NCBI GenBank assembly: GCA_016721435.1
Contig: JADKIC010000025.1
Location: 24,557 to 88,556, forward strand
DNA length: 64,000 nt
Source: Bacteroidota bacterium
GTDB taxonomy: Bacteria > Bacteroidota > Bacteroidia > AKYH767-A > OLB10
Reading direction: 5' to 3'
Numbering within the stretch: the first letter of the stretch is position 1; every line of letters starts with the position of its first letter. Position numbers and translations under genes: made by a program. Shown piece after piece: positions 32,233-40,645 of this stretch. The notes under the pieces are model-generated. The model was not told the DNA's origin, made no database searches, and saw nothing but the letters and a program-made list of their open reading frames with translations.

Positions 32233-32240
32233 CAAAAGTA
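32233..32240 (-). promoter_or_regulatory. -7 element TACTTTTG for the small secreted gene
   Basis: Perfect TAnnTTTG on the minus strand, 23 bases before the ATG at 32209. Confidence 0.55.
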
Positions 32241-32414
32241 ATATTAAATTCCAAACAACAAAATATTTTTAATGTTAAGTTTTTCAAAACATATGGGAAA
32301 CTATAAAATTGTTTATAACTTCCTGGTTTCGGGTTCTCCATTTAAACTAAATAGAAGCCTCGGCGCAGGCAGGTTTAGGATTTGAGTGTTTTGGGTGCAC
32401 ATTGACCTTCTTGC

Positions 32415-32603
32415 TTTAAGAAAAGTCCTCCGTGATTCGTGTCCTGCGTGCCCTTTAGTGCCTGCCGACCGAAGCTTACTCCGTCGCTAAAGCTTTGGAG
32501 CATATATACGCCGTCGCTAAAGCTTTGGCGCACACAGTTAGCGTAGGTGGGGTTAAAAAGGAGAATTCCTTTATAGACGACGAATTCAATTCAACTGAAA
32601 TTT
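32415..32603 (+). repeat. Intergenic repeat R3, copy B, with inserted R2 module
   Basis: The same outer sequence as 23154-23252, but a roughly 95-bp GC-rich module sits after TTAGTG (about 32460-32552). Comparison with the empty copy defines the insertion. Confidence 0.75.
32467..32552 (+). repeat. R2 module, copy A
   Basis: 86 bp nearly identical (two mismatches) to 35492-35577. Inside it CGTCGCTAAAGCTTTGG occurs twice. The ends (CCTGCCGACCGAAGC at 32461-32475 and AGCGTAGGTGGGG) match the shorter palindromic module in the R1 repeats. Confidence 0.8.
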
Positions 32604-32637
32604 CAAATATTATTGTGGAACAGTATTTCGATCAATA

Positions 32638-33483
32638 CTATTTCATTTTACTATAATAATTCATCAAATCATCAATAGGCTGTTTAATAATTTTCCCGAC
32701 AGTAAACCCTTTTTCTTTTGCAATTTCATGGAGCTCTTTACTGAAAACATAGGCTACTGATCCGACGAAATGAACTTTTGTTTTTTTGTAGTCAGGGTAA
32801 TCGCAGATATAGAGATCGGCAAAGTCACGCATGCCCTGAAGAATCAAATTCTTTATAAATGGATCTTCGTAATGCTTCGAGAGAAACCGGGTGAAGGAAG
32901 CCAACCATACATTGGGATTGGGTTCTTTGTAGACTTTATCGATGATACTATTTTTATCGAGGCCATATGTTTGTTTGAAATCGTCGGCTAAAGGTTGAGG
33001 GAGACGACCGTATAAATACCAGGTCAGTAATTTTTTTCCGAAGTAAGAACCACTGCCTTCATCACCGAGGACATAGCCTAAACCATAATTTTTTTCGTGT
33101 ACATTTTTTCCATCAAACCAGCAGGAATTACTGCCGGTACCAATGATGCAGGCGATGCCCGGCACATTCCCGCAAGTTGCTAATGCTGAAGCCAGCAGAT
33201 CATGTTCAACAAGTACATCTGCTCCAGTAAAAAATCGTCGAAGTCCGGCGGCGATGATCTCATTTCTGGCAGCACTGGAACATCCCGCGCCAAAAAATTT
33301 AACAGCTGTAATGCTCTCCCTGATGTTGAGCATTTCCGGCTCTTCCATCAACGTCTGATATACAAAATCAGTAGAATGAAAAAACGGATTAAAGCCCATC
33401 GTATGATAAGGTCCTTTCACTGTCTGACCATCGTACAATAGCCAATCCGCCTTGGTTGATCCGGAATCTGCAACGAGCAACAT
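32638..33483 (-). CDS. BadF/BadG/BcrA/BcrD-type ATPase, N-acetylglucosamine-kinase-like
   Basis: 281 residues, ASKHA (actin/hexokinase) fold. The phosphate-1 loop LLVADSGSTKADWLL, IIGTGSNSC (phosphate-2) and GYVLGDEGSGSYFG are visible. The group is annotated as GlcNAc kinase in related bacteria, phosphorylating amino sugars salvaged from the wall or chitin; this specificity is inferred from the family. Divergent from the APC permease, whose substrate is unknown. Confidence 0.85.
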   Translation of the reverse strand: MLLVADSGSTKADWLLYDGQTVKGPYHTMGFNPFFHSTDFVYQTLMEEPEMLNIRESITAVKFFGAGCSSAARNEIIAAGLRRFFTGADVLVEHDLLASALATCGNVPGIACIIGTGSNSCWFDGKNVHEKNYGLGYVLGDEGSGSYFGKKLLTWYLYGRLPQPLADDFKQTYGLDKNSIIDKVYKEPNPNVWLASFTRFLSKHYEDPFIKNLILQGMRDFADLYICDYPDYKKTKVHFVGSVAYVFSKELHEIAKEKGFTVGKIIKQPIDDLMNYYSKMK

Positions 33484-33509
33484 AAATATATATTTTCAGG
33501 TTAACAGCA

Positions 33510-33517
33510 CAAGGATA
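33510..33517 (-). promoter_or_regulatory. -7-like element TATCCTTG for the kinase gene
   Basis: One mismatch to TAnnTTTG, 26 bases before the ATG at 33483 on the minus strand. Confidence 0.4.
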
Positions 33518-33623
33518 GTGTTTAAAATAAAAAGATCAAAATAAGGAAGGAATGTTTTGTCCCATTCCTGTTGAACCATTTAGTTCCTACCTCGCATCAA
33601 CTAGAAATAATTATCTTCGATAC

Positions 33624-34970
33624 ATGAAGTTGATTCAACAAGCGGGACTGGAACGAAGGCTGGGACTCTTCCATAGCACGGTTATCAATATGATCGATAT
33701 GGTTGGAATCGGTCCCTTTGTGGTTTTGCCTCTGGTGATATCTTATATCGGAGGTCCCCAATTTCTATTGGCCTGGATAGCGGGCGCGTTGCTTTCCTTC
33801 ATTGATGCCATGATCTGGTCGGAATTAGGGGCGGCTTATCCGGAGGCGGGAGGAAGTTTTAATTTTTTAAGAAAAGCCTATGGAGAAAAAAAGTGGGGAC
33901 GATTGTTCTCCTTCCTCTATACCTGGCAAACGCTCATTCAGGCACCGTTGGTGGTAGCGAGTGGATCAATAGGATTTGCACAATATGCGGGCTATCTTAT
34001 GCCCCTGGATGAGGTCAGCCGGAGAATTGTGTCAGGTCTGGTAGTCGTTTCTCTAACGGCATTGCTTTACCGAAAAATAGAAACCATTGGTAAAATCAGC
34101 ACCTTACTTTGGCTGGGAGTAATTGGCACCTTAGGATGGATCATCTGGGGAGGTTTTACGAGCGGGAACATGAGTACTCCCATTCGGGAAATGGTTGCTG
34201 ATGCTGATATTTCCTTGCTCTTCAGTGCTGGCTTTGGTGCGGCCATGGTAAAAACGATTTACTCTTATCTTGGCTATTACAATGTATGTCATCTGGGAAG
34301 TGAGATTAAAAATCCGGGAAAGAACATTCCAAGGAGTATGTTTTTATCCGTCTTCGGAATTACCGTACTTTATTTCTTATTGAATGTAAGTGTTACGGCT
34401 GTGATTCCCTGGAACGAGGCGCAACATTCTGAATTCATCGTCAGCACCTTTATTGAAAAAGTATATGGTCCTTCGGCTGCCATGTGGGCGACTATTATGG
34501 TATTATGGGTGGCCTTTGCCAGTCTCTTTGCTGTGATGCTTGGCTATTCACGCGTGCCCTATGCAGCAGCCAAAGAGGGAGAATTTTTCAAAGCTTTTTC
34601 CAGCGTCCATCCTACCCGACACTTCCCCCATATCTCCTTACTGGCACTTGGTTCAACAGCATTTATTTTCAGTATGCTTTTTAAACTCTCCGAAGTCATC
34701 ACTGCCATACTGGCCATGCGCATCTTGATTCAATTTTCCGGACAAGCTATCGGTGTCGTGTTATTGAGAAGAAGGAACGGAACTGCGCATCTCCCTTATA
34801 AAATGCCATTCTATCCGTTACCGGTAATTCTGGCAACGGCGCTATGGCTGTGGATATTTTATTCTACGGGTCCCTCCTTCATGCTGGCGGGCCTCATTGT
34901 TATCTTCAGCGGTACGATAGCCTTTCTACTAAAGGCGAAAAACGAACGACACTGGCCGTTTGAAAAATGA
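33624..34970 (+). CDS. APC superfamily amino-acid permease
   Basis: 448 residues starting MKLIQQAGLERRLGLF; an in-frame ATG 24 codons upstream would add a hydrophilic stretch unlike the family and is not used. About twelve hydrophobic helices, starting with NMIDMVGIGPFVVLPLVIS (the GxG substrate loop of APC helix 1) and including GALLSFIDAMIWSELGAAYPEAGGSFNFLRKAYG. Imports or exchanges amino acids across the inner membrane; substrate unknown. The last 40 bases are repeated at 35661-35700 as part of a 140-bp duplication. Confidence 0.88.
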   Translation: MKLIQQAGLERRLGLFHSTVINMIDMVGIGPFVVLPLVISYIGGPQFLLAWIAGALLSFIDAMIWSELGAAYPEAGGSFNFLRKAYGEKKWGRLFSFLYTWQTLIQAPLVVASGSIGFAQYAGYLMPLDEVSRRIVSGLVVVSLTALLYRKIETIGKISTLLWLGVIGTLGWIIWGGFTSGNMSTPIREMVADADISLLFSAGFGAAMVKTIYSYLGYYNVCHLGSEIKNPGKNIPRSMFLSVFGITVLYFLLNVSVTAVIPWNEAQHSEFIVSTFIEKVYGPSAAMWATIMVLWVAFASLFAVMLGYSRVPYAAAKEGEFFKAFSSVHPTRHFPHISLLALGSTAFIFSMLFKLSEVITAILAMRILIQFSGQAIGVVLLRRRNGTAHLPYKMPFYPLPVILATALWLWIFYSTGPSFMLAGLIVIFSGTIAFLLKAKNERHWPFEK

Positions 34971-35070
34971 CTTCTTGCTGTACTCTGTTTTTTTAAATTA
35001 CTTGAGCGACTTTCGATGTGCATCCATCTCCATGTTGTAGGTGTTCTCCGTAATACTTTCACTATTTTTT
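34931..35070. repeat. 140-bp duplication, copy 1
   Basis: Aligns without gaps to 35661-35800 with about 20 mismatches (86% identity). Here the left 40 bases are the functional permease end, and the rest is a non-coding copy of the last codons of the coiled-coil gene (the minus strand still reads EMDAHRKSLK-stop). Confidence 0.85.
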
Positions 35071-35071
35071 C

Positions 35072-35382
35072 TGACTAGTACCTGCATTCACGGGGGAAAT
35101 TATAAGTTAACTGAATTCAGTCGGTTAAGTTAATGGTTTTCTACTTTAACCGCACTAAGAGGAGGTGTAATGGAAATTAGAGTGATTAAAACACCATCCA
35201 GTGCAGTAACGATTCCAAACCTAAACCTACCTATGCTGAAGCTCCGGCAGGCAGGCGCTGCGTTCGCGGCGGGTTCGCGGCGGTCGCTGCGTTTAAACAG
35301 GAGATTTAATTATCAGAATATTCTTTTATTCAAAACTAAGTTAATTTATGGTCGAAAAGTAAATTCGAATCTCCAATAAAAA
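35072..35382 (+). repeat. Dispersed repeat R1, copy B
   Basis: Related to 19021-19332 over its length and starts one base after the end of duplication copy 1. It contains the same GC-rich module at 35226-35255. Confidence 0.75.
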
Positions 35383-35491
35383 GCGATTCTATTCATCTTC
35401 AAAAGCTGCGTGATGTTTTCTGCCAAACCATCTGTACAACCTCCGTTCTTAAGTGCCTGCCGACCGAAACTCTAACACAAGTGGGCCTGCT

Positions 35492-35577
35492 GACCGAAGC
35501 TTACTCCGTCGCTAAAGCTTTGGAGCATATATACGCCGTCGCTAAAGCTTTGGCGCACACAGTTAGCACAGGTGGGG
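35492..35577 (+). repeat. R2 module, copy B
   Basis: Nearly identical to 32467-32552 in the same orientation. A partial related end (AGTGCCTGCCGACCGAA) precedes it at 35452-35468. Confidence 0.8.
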
Positions 35578-35660
35578 CTAAAAGCCGTAAACAATATGTC
35601 CCTGTCAATCTAAATCTATTAATAAATTGAAATTGAAAAACCGCACTAAAAGGTACGAGT

Positions 35661-35800
35661 AAAGGCGAAAAACGAGCGACACTGGCCGTTTTAAAAACCC
35701 CTTCTTTTTACACGCTGTTTCTATCTATTACTTGAGCGACTTTCGATGAGCGTCCATCTCCATGTTGTAGGTGTTCTCTGTAATACTCTGACTATTTTTA
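35661..35800. repeat. 140-bp duplication, copy 2
   Basis: Partner of 34931-35070. Here the right part is the real 3' end of the coiled-coil gene, while the left part is a decayed permease end. Confidence 0.85.
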
Positions 35801-37770
35801 AAGAAGAACACACCGCCATAGCTGTAAGTCACCTTCAAATAAGTGGCTTGAATTGCTTTTGATTTTACCACAGATCTAAAGATCGTTCGATTGGTTTCAG
35901 TAATCGTATCCTGAGCAATACCTTCAGCCATGAACTGCTTATCGAAATCAAATTTATAGGCACTGATATCCGAAGCACCCTTCTTCACCGGAGTTGTTTG
36001 CTGAGGGTTTGCCAATGCCTTTTTCTGAGCTTCAATATCTGCTAAACGTTTTTGCTCACTTTCCTCTTCCTGCTTCTTGCGCATTTCTGCTGCGATACGT
36101 GCGGCTTCTTCTTCCTGTACCTTCCTGGCAGCTTCGAGCGAATCCTGTTGCAACTTTATGCGAGCTTCACGCTGCAATTCCAATTGCTTTGCACGTTCCT
36201 TTTACTTCCGCGATGGAGTCTTGCCTCATCTTCTCCTTCGCCTGCGCTAATGCTTCCCTTTCGGCCTTTTCACGTTCCGCTTTTGCTATTTCTTCCAGTC
36301 GGGCTTTTTCTTTAGCAGCAGCTAATGCTTCCTGCTTTGCTTTTTCTTCAGCCTTCGCGATAGAATCCTTCTCTGCTTTTTCGCGAGCGGCTCTTTCCAT
36401 CTCCTCCAGTCGGGCTTTTTCCTTCACAGCCGCCAACGAATCGGCCACCACTTTCTCTCTTGCCACACGCGCCAATTCAGCTACTCGTGCCTGCTCTTTT
36501 GCCGTCGCCAATGAATCGGCTACCACTTTTTCACGCGCGAGACGAGCAATTTCTGCCATGCGGGCTTGCTCCTTCGCATTCGCCAATGAATCCTGCTTTG
36601 CTTTTTCACGGGCAATTGCATCCAGACGTTCTTTCTCTTTAGCGACCGCCAAAGCTTCTTGTTTCGCTTTCTCTTCCGCTTTGGCAATCGAGTCCTTCTC
36701 CGCCTTTTCACGTGCAGCTAATTCCATAGCTTCGAGTCGGGCTTTTTCCTTCACGACAGCCAATGAATCGGCCACCGCTTTTTCACGAGCCTAACGGGCA
36801 ATCTCTGCTAAACGTGCCTGTTCTCTCACATTGGCGAGAGAGTCGGCTTTGGCTTTATCTCTTAACTGGTTCTCGATTTTCTCACGTTCTTTCGCTGCGA
36901 TAAGAGAATCCTGTCGTTGCTTTTCCAAAATTCTTGCGAGAGAGTCCTGCGATGCCTTTAACCGCGCATTGGCAGCAGCTTCCGCTGCAAGACGGGCTTT
37001 TTCTACTGCTACAATACTATCCTGACTTGCTTTTTCACGTTTGGCAATAAGTGCTGCTTCAGCACGCTGTTTCTCTTTTTCCTTTTCGAGTGAATCTTCA
37101 CGCGCTTTTTCAATCTTCGCTAATTCCAATGCTTCCAGGCGCTGCTTTTCTCTTTCCTTCGACAAAGAATCCTGACGTGCTTTATCGGCAGCAAGTTGCA
37201 ATTTACGTGCTGCAGCAATGGAATCCTGCGCCGCCTTTCCATGGCAAGTTTTTTAGCCGCTTCCTGCTTCGCCACCTCGGTGGCCATCTTCTGCTTCACC
37301 ACATCCATTTCCACCTTTCTGGATTTGGAATATTCAGGATCGTAATCGAAATCTTCATAGGCATCGGAATAGGAAAGCTTAGCTACCGGAGGAGCTGCTT
37401 CTTTCGGTGGCTCTTGTCCTTCAGGAGCTTTAAAAAGATCCATTTTAAATTTAAAACTAAAGATCTGGCTATTGTACTGTTCCGGCACTTTGGTGTCGAT
37501 CAATACTGTTTTGGTAATACTACCATTTTTAGAAAACACGATCGTATAACTATGACCCAGATCGAGGTTAAAAATAAACTTACCACAGGCAGATGACATG
37601 AGGTTATCGGATACTTCAGTACCCTTCATCACTTTGATTTCAGCACCCTCCAATCCTTTTCCATCCTGTTGCACATTACCCAATAACTCCAGATAACCGG
37701 GTTGCTGCGCAAACGCATTCCCTGACAAGAACAATGTAAACAAGCTGATAATCCAAAGACGTAACTGCAT
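35728..37770 (-). pseudogene. Secreted protein with long Ala/Lys/Glu coiled-coil repeats, interrupted by frameshifts and an amber codon
   Basis: The full locus encodes about 680 residues: a signal peptide (MQLRLWIISLFTLFLSGNAFA), a carboxypeptidase-regulatory-like beta domain (GYLELLGNVQQDGKGLEGAEIKV) and a very long charged coiled coil of repeats of the type AREKAxxDSLAxAKEKARLE. A C-terminal globular part (FDFDKQFMAEGIAQDTITE…) ends the protein. Three lesions: a missing A near 37246, an in-frame TAG at 36791-36793 where the repeat has Leu or Val (LAREK, VAREK), and a shift near 36205 that a lost GA could explain. The TAG is a substitution and not a run error, so real inactivation is possible. 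Probably periplasmic; function unknown. Confidence 0.75.
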
Positions 37771-37839
37771 TTTTTCTATTTAATTGGTATTTTTAAGAAG
37801 ACTAAAATATTAATCGTGACTATAACGGTTTATACTTAC

Positions 37840-38706
37840 TTATGTTGCCAAGGGTTCAGCGAACACAGCGGCAGCTTTTGAGAGTGCATTTTCGAAATTA
37901 TTGGCATTTATATTCGTATTCACCTTATTTTCATTTAAAAAAAGGAAGAGATTTTCTGATGCCAGATTCCCTACCAGTTCATCCTTCGCCATTGGACATC
38001 CGCCATAGCCCTTCATGGCACTATCAAATCTACGGCAACCGCTTTCCCAGGCCGCAGTGACTTTTTCATTCCAGTTATCAGGAGTACAATGGAGATGAGC
38101 CCCAAATTTCACGTCTGTAAACTCAGGAATCAATGCTTCAAAAATCAGACGAATATCGGCTGGCTTCGCCACTCCAACGGTATCCGACATCGCTATTGTT
38201 TTCACACCAAGCCCGGCGATTTCATCTACCCACTTCATAGCGATATCCGCATTCCAATCGTCCCCGTAAGGATTCCCGAAAGCCATACTGATATAAACAA
38301 CTAATTCTTTATTGTTCTTCACTGCAAGTGACTGCAAGTATTCCACTGTAGCGATAGACTCAAGAATACTACTGTTGGTATTTCTTTGCTGGAATGTTTC
38401 GGAGATAGAAAACGGAAAACCCATGAATTTAATTTCATCACATGCAGCAGCTTCTTCTCCCCCTCTTTTATTGGCCACGATCGCTAAGAGCGAAGTCCTA
38501 TCGTTCAGTTTTAATTGCTTCAATACATCTACAGTATCTCTCAACTGCGGAATAGCTTTTGGCGAAACAAAACTGCCAAAATCCAACACATCAAAGCCAA
38601 CATCAAGTAAGGAATTGAGGTAGCTCACTTTTTGAGCAGTCGGAATGAACCATGACAACCCTTGCATGGCATCTCTCGGACATTCTACCCACTCTACTTT
38701 TTCCAT
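37840..38706 (-). CDS. Hydroxymethylglutaryl-CoA lyase-like enzyme (HMGL family)
   Basis: 288 residues beginning MEKVEWVECPRDAMQGLS; DRE/HMGL-type TIM barrel with the CPRDAMQG opening, FGSFVSPKAIPQL, SMAFGNPYGD and GAHLHCTPD metal/substrate segments, and GCRRFDSAMKGYGGCPMA near the end. Cleaves HMG-CoA to acetoacetate and acetyl-CoA in leucine breakdown, or acts on a related acyl-CoA. The later ATG is chosen because the earlier one (38733) lies in the loop of a hairpin that looks like the terminator of the preceding gene. Confidence 0.85.
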   Translation of the reverse strand: MEKVEWVECPRDAMQGLSWFIPTAQKVSYLNSLLDVGFDVLDFGSFVSPKAIPQLRDTVDVLKQLKLNDRTSLLAIVANKRGGEEAAACDEIKFMGFPFSISETFQQRNTNSSILESIATVEYLQSLAVKNNKELVVYISMAFGNPYGDDWNADIAMKWVDEIAGLGVKTIAMSDTVGVAKPADIRLIFEALIPEFTDVKFGAHLHCTPDNWNEKVTAAWESGCRRFDSAMKGYGGCPMAKDELVGNLASENLFLFLNENKVNTNINANNFENALSKAAAVFAEPLAT

Positions 38707-38722
38707 CTCTTTATGAATGAAA

Positions 38723-38747
38723 GAACCCGCCATTTCGCTGCGGGTTC
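38723..38747 (-). terminator. Hairpin between the DUF4920 and HMGL genes
   Basis: GAACCCGC/GCGGGTTC, 8-bp perfect stem with a 9-base loop; on the minus strand it is followed by TTTCATT. It contains a possible ATG in its loop, which argues against that start for the downstream gene. Confidence 0.6.
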
Positions 38748-38766
38748 CTTACATTATCAATTTAAT

Positions 38767-39267
38767 TTACTTAATTAATACCCCTTCTGCTTCAAAAGCG
38801 AGTTCCACTTCAGGCTCCGTAATTTTTTCAATTTCTTCCTTGGATTTCCCTGCGTCTTCTGCATAGTGACGAAGATCTTCAACGGCTGTAGTGTCCATGT
38901 AAGCATGTCCGAGGATAATTGCCGATTTTCCACCGCAATCCTTTGGAACGAAGAAACCATAATCCTTAAACGTCACTCTCATGGTTGTTCCATCTCCTTT
39001 ATCCAATTGCATCCAGCAGCCTTTCGCCTGACAAACTTCATTCACCTTGCCTTCCACTTTCACACCAGAGATATCTCCATTTCCTGCATTCACCATGGCC
39101 AATAATGAGTCCATTGAAATCGCACCGGCTTCATCGATTTTAGCACCGAACTGAAGCAGGGTTGTTGCTGTTGAATCCCCATTTGCTTCATTGTTTTCGT
39201 TGTTGGCTGTTTGGCTACAGGATGAGAGCGCTACTGCTATTACACCCAGGAAGAATAATTTTTTCAT
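38767..39267 (-). CDS. DUF4920 lipoprotein
   Basis: 166 residues with a lipobox (VAVLSSC-type, Cys at about residue 17, ALSSCSQ) followed by a low-complexity acidic linker and the DUF4920 domain (GKVNEVCQAKGCWMQL, TMRVTFKDYGFFVPKDCGGKSAIILG). The two Cys pairs and the position outside the inner membrane suggest a redox or metal-binding role, which is not established. A perfect -7 element (TAAATTTG) is 19 bases upstream and a hairpin terminator follows. Confidence 0.82.
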   Translation of the reverse strand: MKKLFFLGVIAVALSSCSQTANNENNEANGDSTATTLLQFGAKIDEAGAISMDSLLAMVNAGNGDISGVKVEGKVNEVCQAKGCWMQLDKGDGTTMRVTFKDYGFFVPKDCGGKSAIILGHAYMDTTAVEDLRHYAEDAGKSKEEIEKITEPEVELAFEAEGVLIK

Positions 39268-39286
39268 TTTTATTTTACGTTTCCTG

Positions 39287-39294
39287 CAAATTTA
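39287..39294 (-). promoter_or_regulatory. -7 element TAAATTTG for the DUF4920 gene
   Basis: Perfect TAnnTTTG on the minus strand, 19 bases before the ATG at 39267. Confidence 0.55.
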
Positions 39295-39531
39295 GGAAAG
39301 GCACAAGAATTTAGACCCATTTCGTTAATGTTTTACCAACAAACAGCGTCTTAAAATCAACACTTTTGAATTCAGGGATTGGTGAAAAAAGCATTCAACC
39401 CACGGATAAAAGCGCTACGGCACACCTCGATTCCGCTGTATTTATCTAAAATTAGATTTGTATATCAATAGTTTAAGTAGTAATAAATTTATTTATTTAC
39501 CGTCTCAACAACAGATGTCAAACAACTTTAT

Positions 39532-40550
39532 CTAGTGTTCAAGCTCCCCTAGAATTTTCTTAACCATCCCCGGACCTTCATAAATAAATCCGGTATACAC
39601 CTGCAGGAGATCCGCGCCTGCATTTAATTTCTCCTTCGCATCCGCCGCATTAAAAATTCCTCCAACACCAATGATAACCATATCCTTGCCTGCCTTTTGA
39701 CGCAAATATCGAATCACTTCCGTGCTGCGCTTCTTCACCGGCAAACCGCTTAATCCGCCACTCTCCTTCAGCAACTCCTCCTTGCTTTTCAAACCCTCTC
39801 GCGAGATGGTGGTATTTGTGGCTATTATTCCTTGTATTTTGGATTCTTTTACAATTTCGACAATCTCATCCAGTTGTGAATTCGTTAAATCGGGAGCAAT
39901 TTTTAAAAGTATCGGTTTTGGATTCTTTACGGCATTCAGCTCCATCAGTCGTTTCAAAAGCAAGGTGAGTGGTTCTTTCTCCTGCAATTCGCGAAGTCCG
40001 GGAGTATTGGGAGAGCTGACATTTACCACAAAATAATCCACATAGGGAAAAAGTTCCCTGAAGCAAATCTCATAATGGGTTACAGCGTACTCGTTAGGGG
40101 TTACTTTATTCTTGCCAATATTTCCTCCGATAATCAAGCCGGCAGGACGATTTTTTAATGCGTCCACCATCGCTTTTACCCCTTCATTATTGAAGCCCAT
40201 TCTATTGATTAGTCCATGATCATCAGGTAATCGAAACATCCTGGGTTTCTCATTTCCCGGTTGTGACAATGGAGTCACTGTACCGACTTCAATGAAGCCG
40301 AAACCAAAGGCAGCCAATTCACGGTACAAACCCGCGTTTTTGTCAAATCCTGCCGCTAAACCGATCGGGTTAGGGAAATCGAGACCCATCAGCGTTTTCC
40401 TGAAAGCAGGCTTTCTATGCATAAATTGATTTTATAAGTATTTCGAAACCAGGTATTTTAAAAAACATTCTTCAACAAATTGAAAGTGAAATGATGCGCC
40501 TTCTCCGGGTTCATCATAAATAATAATGGACGAATCAACAGTTTATACAT
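39532..40550 (-). CDS. pyrD: PyrD, class 2 (quinone) dihydroorotate dehydrogenase (two 5' frameshifts)
   Basis: Oxidises dihydroorotate to orotate with transfer to quinone in pyrimidine synthesis. The core has GLDFPNPIGLAAGFDKNA, VNVSSPNTPGL, ATNTT and GVGGI. The class 2 N-terminal membrane-binding helices lie upstream, in other frames: MYKLLIRPLLFMMNPEKAHH from the ATG at 40550. Two lesions separate them: an extra T in the T6 run near 40464 and loss of CA in ATGCAT (40417-40422), which restores SIYAHRKPAFRKT. The repaired coding length is exactly 1020 bases (339 residues), the usual class 2 size. A start at 40422 would drop the membrane anchor. Confidence 0.9.
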
Positions 40551-40555
40551 TGGTG

Positions 40556-40563
40556 CAAGATTA
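40556..40563 (-). promoter_or_regulatory. -7-like element TAATCTTG for pyrD
   Basis: One mismatch to TAnnTTTG, directly before the repaired pyrD ATG at 40550, giving a near-leaderless mRNA. Confidence 0.45.
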
Positions 40564-40596
40564 TAAAATTACCAATTCCATTACCTGAAATAATAT

Positions 40597-40612
40597 TTTA
40601 GAGTAATCTAAA
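40597..40612 (+). promoter_or_regulatory. Palindrome TTTAGAGTAATCTAAA, candidate MntR/DtxR operator
   Basis: A perfect 6-bp inverted repeat (TTTAGA/TCTAAA) around 4 bases lies just ahead of the -7 element of the metal-dependent regulator gene, where a repressor would block polymerase. Shape and size resemble DtxR/MntR-family operators. Confidence 0.6.
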
Positions 40613-40620
40613 TTAATTAT

Positions 40621-40628
40621 TACATTTG
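40621..40628 (+). promoter_or_regulatory. -7 element TACATTTG for mntR-mntH
   Basis: Perfect TAnnTTTG, 17 bases before the ATG. The palindrome covers its -33 region. Confidence 0.6.
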
Positions 40629-40645
40629 TCAAGAATTTAAGGGAT

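Larger units (their letters stand above)
34971..35727. other. Repeat-filled intergenic region between permease and coiled-coil gene
   Basis: No gene of its own is supported. It contains most of duplication copy 1, R1 copy B, R2 copy B and the first part of duplication copy 2. Confidence 0.75.

Noticed and set aside
33202..33441. Plus-strand frames inside the kinase gene
   Set aside because: They are antisense to a well-supported minus-strand gene with clear motifs.
32467..35577. R2/R3 repeats as a CRISPR array
   Set aside because: Only two dispersed copies without regularly spaced unique spacers.
36460..37596. Plus-strand ORFs rich in Ser, Ala and Phe across the coiled-coil gene
   Set aside because: Antisense shadows of the Glu/Lys/Ala repeat codons on the minus strand.
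38707..38733. ATG at 38733 for the HMGL gene
   Set aside because: It sits in the loop of a hairpin that looks like the DUF4920 terminator; the family start fits 38706.
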